This document shows, piece after piece, positions 30,168 through 39,731 of a stretch of 64,000 nt of DNA. The position numbers were made by a program, and so were the translations under genes. The notes under the pieces were generated by a model. The model saw nothing but the letters and a program-made list of their open reading frames with translations. It made no database searches and had not been told where the DNA came from. Position 1 is the first letter of the stretch. Every line of letters starts with the position of its first letter. The stretch is from assembly GCF_003367355.1 (NCBI RefSeq), contig NZ_CP031413.1:992001-1056000 (forward strand). Direction: 5' to 3'. This DNA comes from Lysobacter sp. TY2-98. Lineage in GTDB: Bacteria; Pseudomonadota; Gammaproteobacteria; Xanthomonadales; Xanthomonadaceae.

Positions 30168-31163
30168 ATGAACGATCTGAATGACCTGTACTACTTCGCG
30201 GCCGTCGTGGAGCACTCCGGTTTCGCCGCGGCGGAACGTGCGCTCGGTATTCCGAAGTCGCGACTGAGCCGCCGCATCAGCCAACTGGAAACGGATCTCG
30301 GCGTGCGCCTCTTGCAGCGTTCGACGCGCCGTTTCGCCGTCACCGACGTCGGCCAGAGCGTGTATCGCCACGCGCAGTCGATGCTGGAAGAAGCGAAGGC
30401 CGCGCGCGAAGTCGTCGACCGCCTGAGTGCGGAGCCGCGCGGCGTCATCCGCGTGAGCGTGCCCGTCGGCATCGCACAGCAACACATGCCCAAGCTGCTG
30501 CCGGAATTCCTCGCGCTGTACCCGCAGGTGCGCGTGCAGATGCACATCAGCAACCGCCGCGTGGACGTCATCAACGAAGGTTTCGACGTCGCGCTGCGCG
30601 TGCGTACGAAGCTCGACGACGACGGCAGCCTGGTGATGCGCAGCTTCGGCCAGATCCAGGAGTTGCTGGTCGCGAGCCCGCAGTACCTCAAGCGCATGGG
30701 GCGGCCGAAGTCGCCGGACGAGCTCACCGAGCACGTCACCATGTCGATGAGCGAGGACGAGGCGCGGCAGCGCTGGGAACTGCACGGTCGCGACGGCGAA
30801 GTGCGTCGCATGGAGTTGAAGCCGCGCATCATGGGCTTCGATTTCCCCATGCTGATGCAGCTGGCGAAGCAGGGCATCGGTATCACGCTACTGCCGGAAA
30901 CGATCTGCGCCGAAGCGGTGCGCACGGGCGAGCTGGAAGTGGTGCTGCCCGACTGGCGCCTGCCGCAGGGCATCTTCCATGCGGTGTTCGCGTCGCGTCG
31001 CGGCATGCTGCCGGCGGTTCGCGTGTTCATCGACTTCCTGGCCGAACGTGCGCCCGCGATGGTCGAATCCGCGCGGCTGCAGTGCTCGGAGATCCACGGT
31101 CGCCCGTGCACGGAAGAGCAGAAGGCGGCCGCATCGCGTGGCAGGGAAACCGCGACGGCCTGA
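30168..31163 (+). CDS. LysR-family transcriptional regulator
   Basis: 331 residues from the ATG at 30168 (MNDLNDLYYFAAVVEHSGF). The N-terminal winged helix (about 1-60, AAERALGIPKSRLSRRISQLE, quoted in part) and the substrate-binding domain (about 90-300) are complete. It resembles the YhaJ/DsdC-like AaeR group that controls quinone and aromatic response genes. It probably regulates the divergent azoR from the shared 110-base promoter region, where no clear T-N11-A box is obvious by eye. Confidence 0.9.
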   Translation: MNDLNDLYYFAAVVEHSGFAAAERALGIPKSRLSRRISQLETDLGVRLLQRSTRRFAVTDVGQSVYRHAQSMLEEAKAAREVVDRLSAEPRGVIRVSVPVGIAQQHMPKLLPEFLALYPQVRVQMHISNRRVDVINEGFDVALRVRTKLDDDGSLVMRSFGQIQELLVASPQYLKRMGRPKSPDELTEHVTMSMSEDEARQRWELHGRDGEVRRMELKPRIMGFDFPMLMQLAKQGIGITLLPETICAEAVRTGELEVVLPDWRLPQGIFHAVFASRRGMLPAVRVFIDFLAERAPAMVESARLQCSEIHGRPCTEEQKAAASRGRETATA

Positions 31164-31186
31164 GGCCGTGCGACAATGTCCACGCA

Positions 31187-31218
31187 TCGAAACGCCGGCC
31201 CAGATGCCGGCGTTTCGA
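31187..31218 (+). terminator. Strong hairpin between lysR and tRNA-Ser
   Basis: A 13-bp perfect inverted repeat (31187-31199 with 31206-31218, 6-base loop) ends 4 bases before the tRNA. There is no T-run, so it may be the lysR terminator or a leader structure of the tRNA transcript. Confidence 0.45.
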
Positions 31219-31222
31219 CATC

Positions 31223-31312
31223 GGAGAGGTGGCCGAGTGGTTTAAGGCAGCGGTCTTGAAAACCGCCGAAGGGTTAAACCTTCCGTGGGTTCGAATCCCA
31301 CCCTCTCCGCCA
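31223..31312 (+). tRNA. tRNA-Ser (anticodon TGA)
   Basis: A 90-nt class II tRNA with acceptor GGAGAGG/CCTCTCC, discriminator G and encoded CCA. The anticodon stem-loop CGGTCTTGAAAACCG gives anticodon TGA (reads UCA). It has a long variable arm and the T-loop GGTTCGAATCC. Confidence 0.96.
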
Positions 31313-31320
31313 TTTACGAA

Positions 31321-31347
31321 AAGGGCTTCCGATCGGAAGCCCTTTTT
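31321..31347 (+). terminator. Terminator of tRNA-Ser
   Basis: A 10-bp perfect stem (31321-31330 with 31335-31344), a GATC loop and a run of T (31343-31347). It lies 9 bases past the tRNA and can also end the convergent GGDEF-EAL transcript, since an A-run flanks the other side. Confidence 0.9.
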
Positions 31348-31359
31348 CTTTGCATGGCT

Positions 31360-33090
31360 TCAGCGGGCCCATGCGCTGCGTGCGATCACTGTCTCCGAAC
31401 GCTTCGGCTGCCCGAGCAGCCAACGGGTCATGACGTTGCGGTCCAGCGGGCGGCTGAAATAGAAGCCCTGCTGCGCCTCGCAGTGCGTCGCTTCGAGGAA
31501 GCGTGACTGCGCTTCCGTCTCCACGCCTTCCGCCACAATGCCCAGGTCCAGCGTGTGCGCGAGGTTCACGATCGCCAGTGCGACCGTGCAGCTCATCGCG
31601 TCTTCAGGCACGCGTTCGACGAAGGAACGATCGAGCTTGATGCGATCGACGGGCAGCTTGGCGAGGTAGCCGAGCGACGAATAGCCGGTGCCGAAGTCGT
31701 CGATGGCGAGCGACGCGCCCATCGAACGCAGATCGTCGAGCACCGTGTCGCCGGGTCGACTGTAGTCGACGAGTTGCTGCTCGGTGATCTCGATCTCGAC
31801 GTCCCCCGAGGTCAGGCCAGTGCGTTCGAGGACGTCGGCGACGCGCTCGAGCAGGTTCGGATCGTTGAGTTCGCCGGCGCAGAAATTCACGCACATGCGC
31901 AAAGGCGGAATGCCCATGTCGCGCCACGAACGCGCCTGCCGGCACGCCTCGCCGAGACACCAGACGCCGAGGTCGCGGATCAGCCCGGAGCCTTCGGCGA
32001 GCGAGATCAGCTCGTGCACCGGGTAGCCCGCGAGCGCCGGATGTTCGCAGCGCAGCAACGCCTCCATGCCGACGACGCGACCATCGCGCGTGTCGATCTG
32101 CGGCTGGTAGTGGAGGGTGAAGGCTTCGCAGTCGAGGGCCTCGCGCAGCATCGCGCGATCGGTGCCGAGGCGATGCGCGATGCGGTCCATGTCTTCGGTG
32201 AAGTAGTGGTAGCCGCCGCGGTGGTCGGACTTGACCTTGTAGAGCGCGACGTCGGCCATGCGCAGCAACTGCTTGGTGTCGACGGAGTCGCGCGGAAACA
32301 CCGCGATGCCGATGCTCGCGCCGATGTGCAGCTCCGCGCGGTCGATGCGGAAGGGGCGTGCGAGCGCTTCGACGATCTGGGCGGCAACGCGCCCGCCCAC
32401 GGTCGGGTCATCGACGTCGGTCTGCACCAGCACGAACTCGTCGCCACCGAGGCGCGCGACGAAATCGGTCGACCGCACGACCTTGGTGATGCGCTGCGCT
32501 ACGCGCCGCAGCAACTCGTCGCCCATCGCATGGCCATGCCGATCGTTGACCACCTTGAAGTGGTCGAGATCGATCATGTGCACGACCATCATCCGCCGCG
32601 AACGCGCCGCGGCCTGCGCGGTGTCGACGAGCTTCTCGTCGAGCGCGGTGCGGTTCGCGAGCCCGGTCAGCGGGTCCATGCGCGCGAGGAGCATCATCTT
32701 CTCTTCGTCACGCTTGCGCGCCGTGGCGTCGCGCGCCACCTGCAGGAAGCCGGCGAGTCGGCCCTGCGCGTCGCGCACGGGTGAGAGCAGGCATTCGGCC
32801 CAGAAGTGGCTGCCATCGCGGCGCACCAGACAGCGGATGTCCCAAGCGCGCCCTTCCTCCAGCGCAGCGTGCACGGCGGCGTCGAGCGCACCGGCTTCGC
32901 GGTCATCGGGGCTGAACAGGTTGGCGACCGGGTGGCCACACATCTCGTCGGCCGTGTACAGGAAGAGGCGCTCGGCTCCGACGCTCCACAGGCGGACCCG
33001 CCCGTCGGGGTCGACGATGATCACGGCGTAGTCCGCCATGCTTTCCAGCAGTGCGGAGAGCAGGCCAGGACTGTCGAGGTCGAGCCGCAT
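31360..33090 (-). CDS. PAS-GGDEF-EAL cyclic di-GMP signalling protein
   Basis: 576 residues from the ATG at 33090 (MRLDLDSPGLLSALLE); an ATG at 33141 would add 17 residues. The order is PAS plus PAC sensor (about 10-130), diguanylate cyclase (about 140-300, with intact ARLGGDEFVLV) and phosphodiesterase (about 315-565, GMEALLR as EAL, NFCAGELN, EITEQ, DDFGTGYSSLGYLAKLPVDRIKLD). Both catalytic signatures look intact, so it could make or degrade c-di-GMP depending on the PAS signal. No membrane segment is seen, so it is cytoplasmic. Confidence 0.95.
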   Translation of the reverse strand: MRLDLDSPGLLSALLESMADYAVIIVDPDGRVRLWSVGAERLFLYTADEMCGHPVANLFSPDDREAGALDAAVHAALEEGRAWDIRCLVRRDGSHFWAECLLSPVRDAQGRLAGFLQVARDATARKRDEEKMMLLARMDPLTGLANRTALDEKLVDTAQAAARSRRMMVVHMIDLDHFKVVNDRHGHAMGDELLRRVAQRITKVVRSTDFVARLGGDEFVLVQTDVDDPTVGGRVAAQIVEALARPFRIDRAELHIGASIGIAVFPRDSVDTKQLLRMADVALYKVKSDHRGGYHYFTEDMDRIAHRLGTDRAMLREALDCEAFTLHYQPQIDTRDGRVVGMEALLRCEHPALAGYPVHELISLAEGSGLIRDLGVWCLGEACRQARSWRDMGIPPLRMCVNFCAGELNDPNLLERVADVLERTGLTSGDVEIEITEQQLVDYSRPGDTVLDDLRSMGASLAIDDFGTGYSSLGYLAKLPVDRIKLDRSFVERVPEDAMSCTVALAIVNLAHTLDLGIVAEGVETEAQSRFLEATHCEAQQGFYFSRPLDRNVMTRWLLGQPKRSETVIARSAWAR

Positions 33091-33223
33091 GCCGTGGACT
33101 CCAGCGGGTGGAACACGGGGCGGGGCCGGACGCCACGCCATCAGTCACGCTGGCACCGGGGGGATCGAAACGAAGTGACGACGCGCATTTAAACCGTCGG
33201 CTGCCCGGCCGCATCCGAGGGTT

Positions 33224-33808
33224 ATGCTCACCGCCGTGCTCGACGTCCCCTCGAACGCCGCCATCTCCCCCGTGGATGAGGACCGCGCGCTCGTCGCGTC
33301 GGCCACGTCGGGAAGCACCGCCGCGTTCGAATCGCTGTATCGCCGCCATGCGGGCCGGGTGCACGGCGTGATCTGCCGCCTCGTGGGCGGGCAGGGCACG
33401 CGCGCCGAGGACCTCACCCAGGAAACCTTCGTGCGCGCCTGGCAGGCGTTGCGCGATTTCCGGCACGACGCCGCGTTCGGCACCTGGCTGCACCGCCTGG
33501 CCGTCAACACCACGCTGATGGACATGCGCAGCCGTCGCGTGCGCGGCCACGACCAGGGCGACGACGACGGGCTCGACATGGTCGGCCTGCAGGACTCCGC
33601 GGGCAGCGGCACGGCGTTGCGGATGGACCTGGAAAAAGCGGTGGCGAGCCTGCCGCCGCGGGCGAGGGCGGTGCTCGTCCTCTACGACATCGAAGGCTGG
33701 CGCCACGAGGAAATCGCCGAAGAACTCGGCATGGCCGTCGGCAGTTCCAAAGCGCAGTTGCACCGCGCGCGCGGCCTGTTGCGCGAACGGTTGGGAGAAG
33801 CCGCATGA
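33224..33808 (+). CDS. ECF RNA polymerase sigma factor
   Basis: 194 residues. Region 2 is seen at about 30-95 (FESLYRRHAGRVHGVICRLVG, quoted in part; AEDLTQETFVRAWQALRDFR) and region 4 at about 130-185 (SLPPRARAVLVLYDIEGWRHEEIAEELGM, quoted in part; SSKAQLHRARGLLRERL). It directs polymerase to stress or envelope promoters. It overlaps the next gene, which is probably its anti-sigma factor, by 4 bases. Confidence 0.93.
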   Translation: MLTAVLDVPSNAAISPVDEDRALVASATSGSTAAFESLYRRHAGRVHGVICRLVGGQGTRAEDLTQETFVRAWQALRDFRHDAAFGTWLHRLAVNTTLMDMRSRRVRGHDQGDDDGLDMVGLQDSAGSGTALRMDLEKAVASLPPRARAVLVLYDIEGWRHEEIAEELGMAVGSSKAQLHRARGLLRERLGEAA

Positions 33809-34305
33809 ATCACCACGACGACGAACGCATTCCACTCGACGAAGACAGCACGCTGTCCGACGCGTTGCGCTGGCAGCTCCGTGCGCAGCGACGCGATATC
33901 GCGCCGCCGACGGACCTGTGGGCCGGGATCGCCGCACGGCTCGAGACGCCCGCACCGCGCGTGGTGAGCCGCAGTCGCACGCCGTGGTACGCGATGGCCG
34001 CAAGCGTTTTGCTAGCGATCGGCGCCGGCACGCTGGTGCAGCGCGTCGGCGTGTCGCCAACCGACACCGTCGCCCACCGCGAAGCCCAGACGCTGACTCG
34101 CGAATACGATCGCGCACTGCGCTCGATGCCGGCCGACGCGTCGTCCTCCACCGAACTTGCCCCTGCGATCGCCGAGCTCGACCGCAGCGCCCGCCAGATC
34201 CGCCGCGCCCTCGAGCGCGATCCCGACTCGCGACTGCTGCTCGATCAGCTGCGTCGCACCTATTCGCTCCGGCTCTCGCTCTCGCAGCGCGCGGTCGTGG
34301 GCTGA
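33805..34305 (+). CDS. Putative membrane anti-sigma factor
   Basis: 166 residues, with an ATGA overlap with the sigma gene. It has a cytoplasmic segment of about 65 residues (DALRWQLRAQRRDIAPPTDLW), one membrane helix (about 68-86, WYAMAASVLLAIGAGTLV) and a periplasmic, partly coiled C-terminus. No zinc motif HxxxCxxC is visible, so it is not of the classic ZAS type. The role is inferred from its layout and its coupling to the ECF gene. Confidence 0.7.
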   Translation: MNHHDDERIPLDEDSTLSDALRWQLRAQRRDIAPPTDLWAGIAARLETPAPRVVSRSRTPWYAMAASVLLAIGAGTLVQRVGVSPTDTVAHREAQTLTREYDRALRSMPADASSSTELAPAIAELDRSARQIRRALERDPDSRLLLDQLRRTYSLRLSLSQRAVVG

Positions 34306-34316
34306 CCGGAGACCCC

Positions 34317-35240
34317 ATGAAGACCGCCATGCACATCAGCACACTCGCGCTCGCTACTGCGCTCGCGCTCGCCGTCGCTCCCGCGGTGGCGGGCACGCCC
34401 ATCAACCAGACGCGACCGCTCGATCCGCGCGGCCGCGTCGAGATCGAGAACGTCAAGGGCAGTATCGACGTCCGCGCCTGGGACCGACCCGAAGTGAAGA
34501 TCGAGGGCACGCTTGGCGAAGGCGTCGAGAAGCTCGAGATCGAAGGCAGCGGGGATTCATTGCGTATCGCGGTGAAGTACCCGGAAAGCCACGGTTTCGG
34601 TCGCCTGATGGGCGGACGTTCCTCGGAGCCGACGACGCTCAGGATCACCGTGCCCACGCGTGCCGATCTGGACATCTCGGCGGTGTCCGCCGACGTCACC
34701 GCCTGGGGCGTTGCGCCGTCCAAGCTCAGCATCGACAACGTCAGCGGCAACACGAAAGTTGCCGCAGCCGCGGATCGCGTCGACGTCAACAGCGTGAGCG
34801 GCGACGTGGACCTGACCATCAATCGCGCCGACGTCGACGTACAGAGCGTGAGCGGCGACATCCGGCTCAGCGGTCGACTGGGTCGCGACATCGGTGTGGA
34901 ATCGGTATCCGGCGGCATCAACGTCGACGTGATCGATTCACAGGTCGAGCGCTTCGAAGGCACCAGCGTCAGCGGCGACATCGGCATCCAGACCGCACTC
35001 GCGCCGCATGCGCGCATGAAGCTCGAAACTGTGAGCGGCGACGTCAAGCTGCTGTTGCCGCGCAACGTGTCGGCGGAAGTGCGGGGCGAAAGCTTCAGCG
35101 GCACGCTGCGTGCGCCGGGCGCAACCATCGCGCGCCCCGAACACGGCCCCGGCTCGAACTTCCGCCAGCGTTACGGCAATGGCGACGCCGAAGTCTCGAT
35201 CGAGACGTTCTCGGGCGACGCGGAACTCAAGCTGGACTGA
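34317..35240 (+). CDS. Exported DUF4097-type repeat protein
   Basis: 307 residues from the ATG at 34317, 11 bases after the putative anti-sigma gene. A signal peptide (MKTAMHISTLALATALALAVAPAVA, cleaved near AVAG) leads to a repetitive beta-structure in which short units ending in SVSGD-like turns recur at least seven times between about 140 and 300 (SVSGDVDL, SVSGDIRL, SVSGGINV, SVSGDIGI, TVSGDVKL, SFSGTLRA, TFSGDAEL). This matches the DUF4097/putative auto-transporter adhesin head fold. It is probably a periplasmic or surface protein controlled by, or sensed by, the upstream sigma pair. Confidence 0.85.
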   Translation: MKTAMHISTLALATALALAVAPAVAGTPINQTRPLDPRGRVEIENVKGSIDVRAWDRPEVKIEGTLGEGVEKLEIEGSGDSLRIAVKYPESHGFGRLMGGRSSEPTTLRITVPTRADLDISAVSADVTAWGVAPSKLSIDNVSGNTKVAAAADRVDVNSVSGDVDLTINRADVDVQSVSGDIRLSGRLGRDIGVESVSGGINVDVIDSQVERFEGTSVSGDIGIQTALAPHARMKLETVSGDVKLLLPRNVSAEVRGESFSGTLRAPGATIARPEHGPGSNFRQRYGNGDAEVSIETFSGDAELKLD

Positions 35241-35315
35241 CGCGGCCGGTTGCGCCGGCCTCGCTGCGCCAGTAGCCTTTTTCCCGGGGAAATTCCGTAT
35301 CAACCGGGGGAAAGG

Positions 35316-35972
35316 ATGTCCATCCGCGTTTTTCTGATCGATGACCACGCGATCGTGCGCACTGGAATGCGCATGATCCTGTCGCAGCACACCGACATCG
35401 AGGTCGTCGGCGAGGCCGAAAGCGGCGAGCTGGCACTGCCGCAGATCCGCCAGCTCAAGCCGGACGTCGTGCTCTGCGACGTGCACCTGCCGGGCCTCAG
35501 CGGCCTCGAAGTCACCGAGCGCATCGTGCGCGGCGATTACGGCGCGCGCGTCATCATCGTCTCCGTGCTCGAAGATGGTCCACTGCCCAAGCGCATGATC
35601 GAAGCCGGTGCGCACGGCTACGTCGGCAAGGCAGGCGATCCGACCGAACTTCTGCGTGCGATCCGCGATGTCGCGCTGGGTCGCAAGTACCTGGCGCCGT
35701 CGGTCGCGCAGAACCTCGCGCTCGCAGGCATTGGTGGTGGCACGTCGCCGTTCGACGACTGCTCGCCGCGCGAAATCGAGATCGCGCTGCTGCTGGTGCA
35801 GGGCCTGCAGCAGCAGGAAATCGCGCGTCGCCTGAGCCTGAGCCCGAAGACGGTCAACACGCACAAGAGCCGCATGTTCGAGAAGCTCGGCCTGTCGATC
35901 AGCGATACCGTCGGGCTTGCACGACTGGTGGCGCAGTACGGTCTGGCGGATCCGTCGACCGTGGTGCGTTAG
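35316..35972 (+). CDS. NarL/FixJ-family response regulator (GacA/UvrY-like)
   Basis: 218 residues from the ATG at 35316, preceded by a purine-rich GGGGGAAAGG ribosome binding site. The receiver domain (about 1-120) has the acidic pair DD at 9-10, the phospho-acceptor Asp in DVVLCDVHLPG and the switch residues. The LuxR-type HTH is at about 145-205 (SPREIEIALLLVQGLQQQEIARRLSLSPKTVNTHKSRMFEKLG, quoted in part). Overall it looks like GacA/UvrY, the regulator that in gammaproteobacteria controls Rsm small RNAs. No sensor kinase is adjacent, as is common for GacA. Confidence 0.88.
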   Translation: MSIRVFLIDDHAIVRTGMRMILSQHTDIEVVGEAESGELALPQIRQLKPDVVLCDVHLPGLSGLEVTERIVRGDYGARVIIVSVLEDGPLPKRMIEAGAHGYVGKAGDPTELLRAIRDVALGRKYLAPSVAQNLALAGIGGGTSPFDDCSPREIEIALLLVQGLQQQEIARRLSLSPKTVNTHKSRMFEKLGLSISDTVGLARLVAQYGLADPSTVVR

Positions 35973-36004
35973 CAGGCGGAAGGAATCATTGGCGACGTAA
36001 AGAA

Positions 36005-36030
36005 AAGGGCCGCATTCGCGGCCCTCTTCT
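36005..36030. terminator. Bidirectional terminator between response regulator gene and rne
   Basis: A 7-bp GC stem (36007-36013 with 36018-36024) and an ATTC loop, with an A-run on the left and a T-rich stretch on the right. It can serve both convergent transcripts. Confidence 0.75.
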
Positions 36031-36067
36031 GTTTCCGAACGATGCCGGACTCGCGTCCGGCGTGCGA

Positions 36068-39000
36068 TCAGCTGTGGCGCGGATCGTCATTGCCGAGCAG
36101 GTCGCCCTGCGACGGCGCGGCGTCCACACCGCCCGGCAGCGCGTTGATACTCGCGACATCGCGCGACACCGGCGCACCGGCGCTGCCGTGCTCGATGTCT
36201 TCGGACGCGCCGGTGTCGACGACCATTTCATTGGTCGACGTGGTGTCGGCCAGGAACGGCGTCTCGATCGCATCGCCCGCGTCGTTGATCGACTCGGCAC
36301 CCGGCTCGAGCGCGACAGCGTTCGTCGAGGTGTCGGGGCTGTTTTCGATCGCCGCGGCAATGGGCGTCGCGGCTTCGACGGTCTCGATCTGCTCGGTCGT
36401 CGGCGTGGCGATCGCATCGTCGGCCTTCGCGAACGTTGCGGGCGTCGACACAGCCACAGGCGCGGCGGCGTCGGCCGACGCGGTCTCCACTGCGGGCGAG
36501 GGCGCTGACACGAGCGGCTGCGCAACCGCCGGCGGTGCCGACGTCGTGCCTTCGATCGACGAGCTCATGACGCGATCGGCCTGCGGCGTTTCGGCGATGG
36601 CGGGTTCCGCGATGACGACCGAGCCCGTGGTGCTGATGGGTGCAATCACTTCGCGCGTGGCGTTCGCAGACGGTGCCGACACCGGAACTTCCGCGCGCTC
36701 GGCTGCGTCGGCGGTGAGCGCCGCAGCGGCCATCGCGACGGGCGCAACGACGGCGGTCGGCTTGGTTTCGGGCGCACGCGGCGTGGACGGGATGTCGTCG
36801 AACTCGAACTCCGGCTGGGCGCGGTTCGGAGCCGGCGCAGCGTCGACCGCGGTGTCGACGGTCTCGTCGTCACCGGCGTCGTCGCCGTCCTGCAGATCGC
36901 CATCCAGCGAATCCATCGAATCCATGCCCTCGGCGCCTTCGGCACCGCCGCGACGACGACGACGACCACCGCGGCGGCCGCGACGGCGACGCGCGCCGTT
37001 CTCGGCCTTCGCCGCATCGCCGCCCTCGATCTGCTCCGCGGCGACCGCGGCTGCATCGACCGCTTCGGTCACCACGGGCATCGCGGTCAGCTCGTTCGTC
37101 GGCAGCGTTTCCGCGGCACTGACAGGCACCGCGACCACCGGTTTCGCCGTCGGCTCAGCCTGCGACTGCGACTGCGGCTGCGGCTGCGCCTGTTGCTGCG
37201 GACGCTGCGGCTTCGGCTCGCGCTGCGCGTTCGCTTCAGCCTGCTGCGCGTTCTCCCGCTCGGGACGCGGCGGACGGCTCTGCTGCTGCGGCTGCGGTTG
37301 CTGTTGCTGCTTCTGCTGTTGCGGCGGCTGGCCACCACGCTCGTTCTGCTGTCGGTTCTTGCCCGGCTGCTGCGGCTGACCGCCCTTGTTCGCGTTCTGC
37401 TGCTGGCCTTGCTGCGGCGGGCGCCCGTTCTGGCGCTCATCGCGACGCTGCTCGTTGCGACGGCTGCGGTCATTGCGATCGTTTCGTTCGCTGCGATCGC
37501 GACGGCCCTGATCGCCACGCGAATCACGCGACGGCGCGGGCGCCGGCGGCGGGGCGACCGGCGTCTGGCCGCGGAAGAAACGCAGCATGCGTTCGACCAG
37601 GCCGACCGAATGCGTCGGCGTGGGCGTCGGTGCGACCGGAGCCGCGGCCACGGGCGCAGGCGCCTGCTCCTTCGGCTCGCGCAGCGGTGCGGGCGTCACC
37701 GGCTTGACGTTGGTCACCGCGGGCGGCGGCGGCACGTTGAGGTTGGCCTTGGTCAGCGCGTGCGTCGGCAGCTTGCGCGGCGTGCCGCGCTGGTAGCTCG
37801 GCTTGCTCGCTTCCTCGCCGAGTTCGTTCTCGCGCAAACGCGTGACTTCGAAGTGCGGCGTCTCCAGCTGGTCGTCGGCGACGATGACGATCGGCGCATC
37901 GTGGCGCTGTTCGATCTCGGCCAGCGCGCGGCGCTTCTCGTTGAGGAGGAAGTTCGCGATCTCGACCGGGGCCTGCACCAGCACCTGTCCGGTGTTGTCC
38001 TTCATCGCGTGCTCTTCGGCCAGACGCAGCACCGACAGCGACAGTGACTCGACGCTGCGCATACGTCCGTGGCCTTCGCAACGCGGGCAGACGATCTGGC
38101 TCGACTCGCCCAGCGACGGGCGCAGGCGCTGGCGCGACATCTCGAGCAGGCCGAAACGCGAAATGCGGCCGATCTGAACGCGCGCGCGGTCATGACGCAG
38201 CGCGTTCGACAGCCGGTTCTCGACCTCGCGCTGGTGCTTGGTCGACGACATATCGATGAAGTCGATGACCACAAGGCCGCCGAGATCGCGCAGGCGCATC
38301 TGCCGCGCGACTTCCTCGGCTGCTTCGAGGTTGGTATTGAACGCCGTTTCCTCGATGTCGCCGCCCTTGGTGGCGCGCGCCGAGTTCACGTCGATCGCGG
38401 TCAGCGCTTCGGTCTGGTCGATGACCAGTGCGCCACCCGACGGCAGCTTCACCGTGCGCTCGTAGGCGTTCTCAATCTGCGACTCGATCTGGTAGCGGTT
38501 GAAGAGCGGAACGTCGTCGGTGTAGTGCTTGAGCTTGCGGACGTTGTGCGGCATCACCTGCTGCACGAAGTCGCGCGCTTCGGCGTACATCTCCGGCGTG
38601 TCGACCAGCACTTCGCCGATGTCCGGGCGCATGTAGTCGCGCAGCGCGCGGATGATCAGGCGCGATTCCTGGTAGATCAGGAACGGTGCCGGCTTGGACA
38701 GCGCGGCTTCGCAGACGGCGCGCCAGATCTGCAGCAGGTAGTCGAGGTCCCACTGCAGCTCTTCGGCATCGCGGCCGACGCCGGCGGTGCGGATGATGAC
38801 GCCCATGTCGTCCGGGATCGTCAGCGCGTCCATGGCCTTCTTCAGCTCGGCGCGGTCCTCGCCCTCGATGCGACGCGACACGCCGCCCGCCGTCGGCGAG
38901 TTGGGCATCAGCACCATGTAGCGGCCGGCGAGCGAAATGAACGTCGTCAGCGCCGCGCCCTTGTTGCCGCGTTCTTCCTTGTCGACCTGGACGACGACTT

Positions 39001-39292
39001 CCTGGCCTTCCTTCAGAAGCTCCTTCAGACCGGCCTTGTTCGGATCGACGCCTGCCTGGAAGTAGTCGCGTGAGATTTCCTTGAGCGGGAGGAACCCGTG
39101 GCGCTCGGCGCCGTATTCGACGAAGGCCGCTTCGAGCGAGGGCTCGAGACGGGTGATGCGGCCCTTGTAGATGTTCGACTTCTTCTGTTCCTTCGACGGC
39201 TGTTCGATGTCGATGTCGTACAGATTCTGGCCGTCGACGATCGCGACGCGCAGTTCTTCCGCCTGCGTCGCGTTGATGAGCATTCGCTTCAT
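36068..39292 (-). CDS. rne: Ribonuclease E
   Basis: 1074 residues from the ATG at 39292 ([30 protein letters not shown], quoted in part); the frame stays open 79 codons upstream but that part is Arg/Pro-rich leader. The N-terminal half is the endonuclease: S1 domain (about 38-120), RNase H/5'-sensor parts, catalytic Asp residues in [16 protein letters not shown] and VVIDFIDM, and the Zn-link CPRCEGHG. The C-terminal half (about 520-1074) is a low-complexity scaffold rich in Pro, Gln, Arg and Ala, where the degradosome partners RhlB, enolase and PNPase bind in relatives. It cuts AU-rich single-stranded RNA in mRNA decay and in rRNA and tRNA processing. It is divergent from rluC, as in E. coli. 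Confidence 0.97.
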   Translation of the reverse strand: MKRMLINATQAEELRVAIVDGQNLYDIDIEQPSKEQKKSNIYKGRITRLEPSLEAAFVEYGAERHGFLPLKEISRDYFQAGVDPNKAGLKELLKEGQEVVVQVDKEERGNKGAALTTFISLAGRYMVLMPNSPTAGGVSRRIEGEDRAELKKAMDALTIPDDMGVIIRTAGVGRDAEELQWDLDYLLQIWRAVCEAALSKPAPFLIYQESRLIIRALRDYMRPDIGEVLVDTPEMYAEARDFVQQVMPHNVRKLKHYTDDVPLFNRYQIESQIENAYERTVKLPSGGALVIDQTEALTAIDVNSARATKGGDIEETAFNTNLEAAEEVARQMRLRDLGGLVVIDFIDMSSTKHQREVENRLSNALRHDRARVQIGRISRFGLLEMSRQRLRPSLGESSQIVCPRCEGHGRMRSVESLSLSVLRLAEEHAMKDNTGQVLVQAPVEIANFLLNEKRRALAEIEQRHDAPIVIVADDQLETPHFEVTRLRENELGEEASKPSYQRGTPRKLPTHALTKANLNVPPPPAVTNVKPVTPAPLREPKEQAPAPVAAAPVAPTPTPTHSVGLVERMLRFFRGQTPVAPPPAPAPSRDSRGDQGRRDRSERNDRNDRSRRNEQRRDERQNGRPPQQGQQQNANKGGQPQQPGKNRQQNERGGQPPQQQKQQQQPQPQQQSRPPRPERENAQQAEANAQREPKPQRPQQQAQPQPQSQSQAEPTAKPVVAVPVSAAETLPTNELTAMPVVTEAVDAAAVAAEQIEGGDAAKAENGARRRRGRRGGRRRRRGGAEGAEGMDSMDSLDGDLQDGDDAGDDETVDTAVDAAPAPNRAQPEFEFDDIPSTPRAPETKPTAVVAPVAMAAAALTADAAERAEVPVSAPSANATREVIAPISTTGSVVIAEPAIAETPQADRVMSSSIEGTTSAPPAVAQPLVSAPSPAVETASADAAAPVAVSTPATFAKADDAIATPTTEQIETVEAATPIAAAIENSPDTSTNAVALEPGAESINDAGDAIETPFLADTTSTNEMVVDTGASEDIEHGSAGAPVSRDVASINALPGGVDAAPSQGDLLGNDDPRHS

Positions 39293-39731
39293 TGGTGTGG
39301 CGTCCTCGCGCGCAATCCGCGCGACGGCGCCGTGGCGTCCGCCTCTGGGCACGGGCCTCTGTCGCGCGAGTCGCGCGGTCGAGGGCCCCACTTCCAGCGC
39401 TGCACACCACGGCGGGCCGCGGGAGCGCTTGTTCGTAAAACGTGTTGGGTATCTCGGGGGCCGGCGGCCGCGTCGGGCAGGGCCGTCGGCGTCGCACGGG
39501 GCGCTTGTGTCATTACGCGACGGCGTCACCCGTCGGGCGAGGGCCAGTCTCGTCGGCGCGCGCTGCTAACATGGTCGACCCCGCGGGTCGTGGTCAGGCG
39601 CGCGCCGCATCGCGGAAGGTGGGCTTTCGGCCCCGGTCGCACCAGCCGTCCAGGCTGGGGGATAAAGCGGCGCTTCTTCCAGCGAAATCAAAACCTTATC
39701 TCGCGACGCGAGTTTAACAGATAACCTCTTC
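39293..39731. promoter_or_regulatory. rne-rluC divergent intergenic region, rne leader
   Basis: About 440 bases separate the two divergent starts. In E. coli the long rne leader is the target of RNase E autoregulation, and a comparable leader fits here. It is GC-rich up to about 39650, and 39660-39730 is visibly more AT-rich and lies next to the rluC start. I see no clear -10/-35 pair and no conserved riboswitch. Confidence 0.4.

Noticed and set aside
32903..35128. Minus-strand frame of 741 codons opposite the sigma factor and DUF4097 genes
   Set aside because: It spans three recognised plus-strand genes and is composed of Arg/Ser/Pro-rich shadow sequence.
34780..35240. Repeated GTGAGCGGCGAC-like units that could suggest a DNA repeat array
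   Set aside because: They encode the SVSGD turns of the DUF4097 protein; spacing follows the protein repeat and not a CRISPR or intergenic repeat.
36042..39073. Plus-strand open frames of 445 and 334 codons opposite rne
   Set aside because: They lie wholly within rne on the other strand; their Ala/Ser/Cys or Arg/Val-rich composition reflects the low-complexity rne tail and codon bias.
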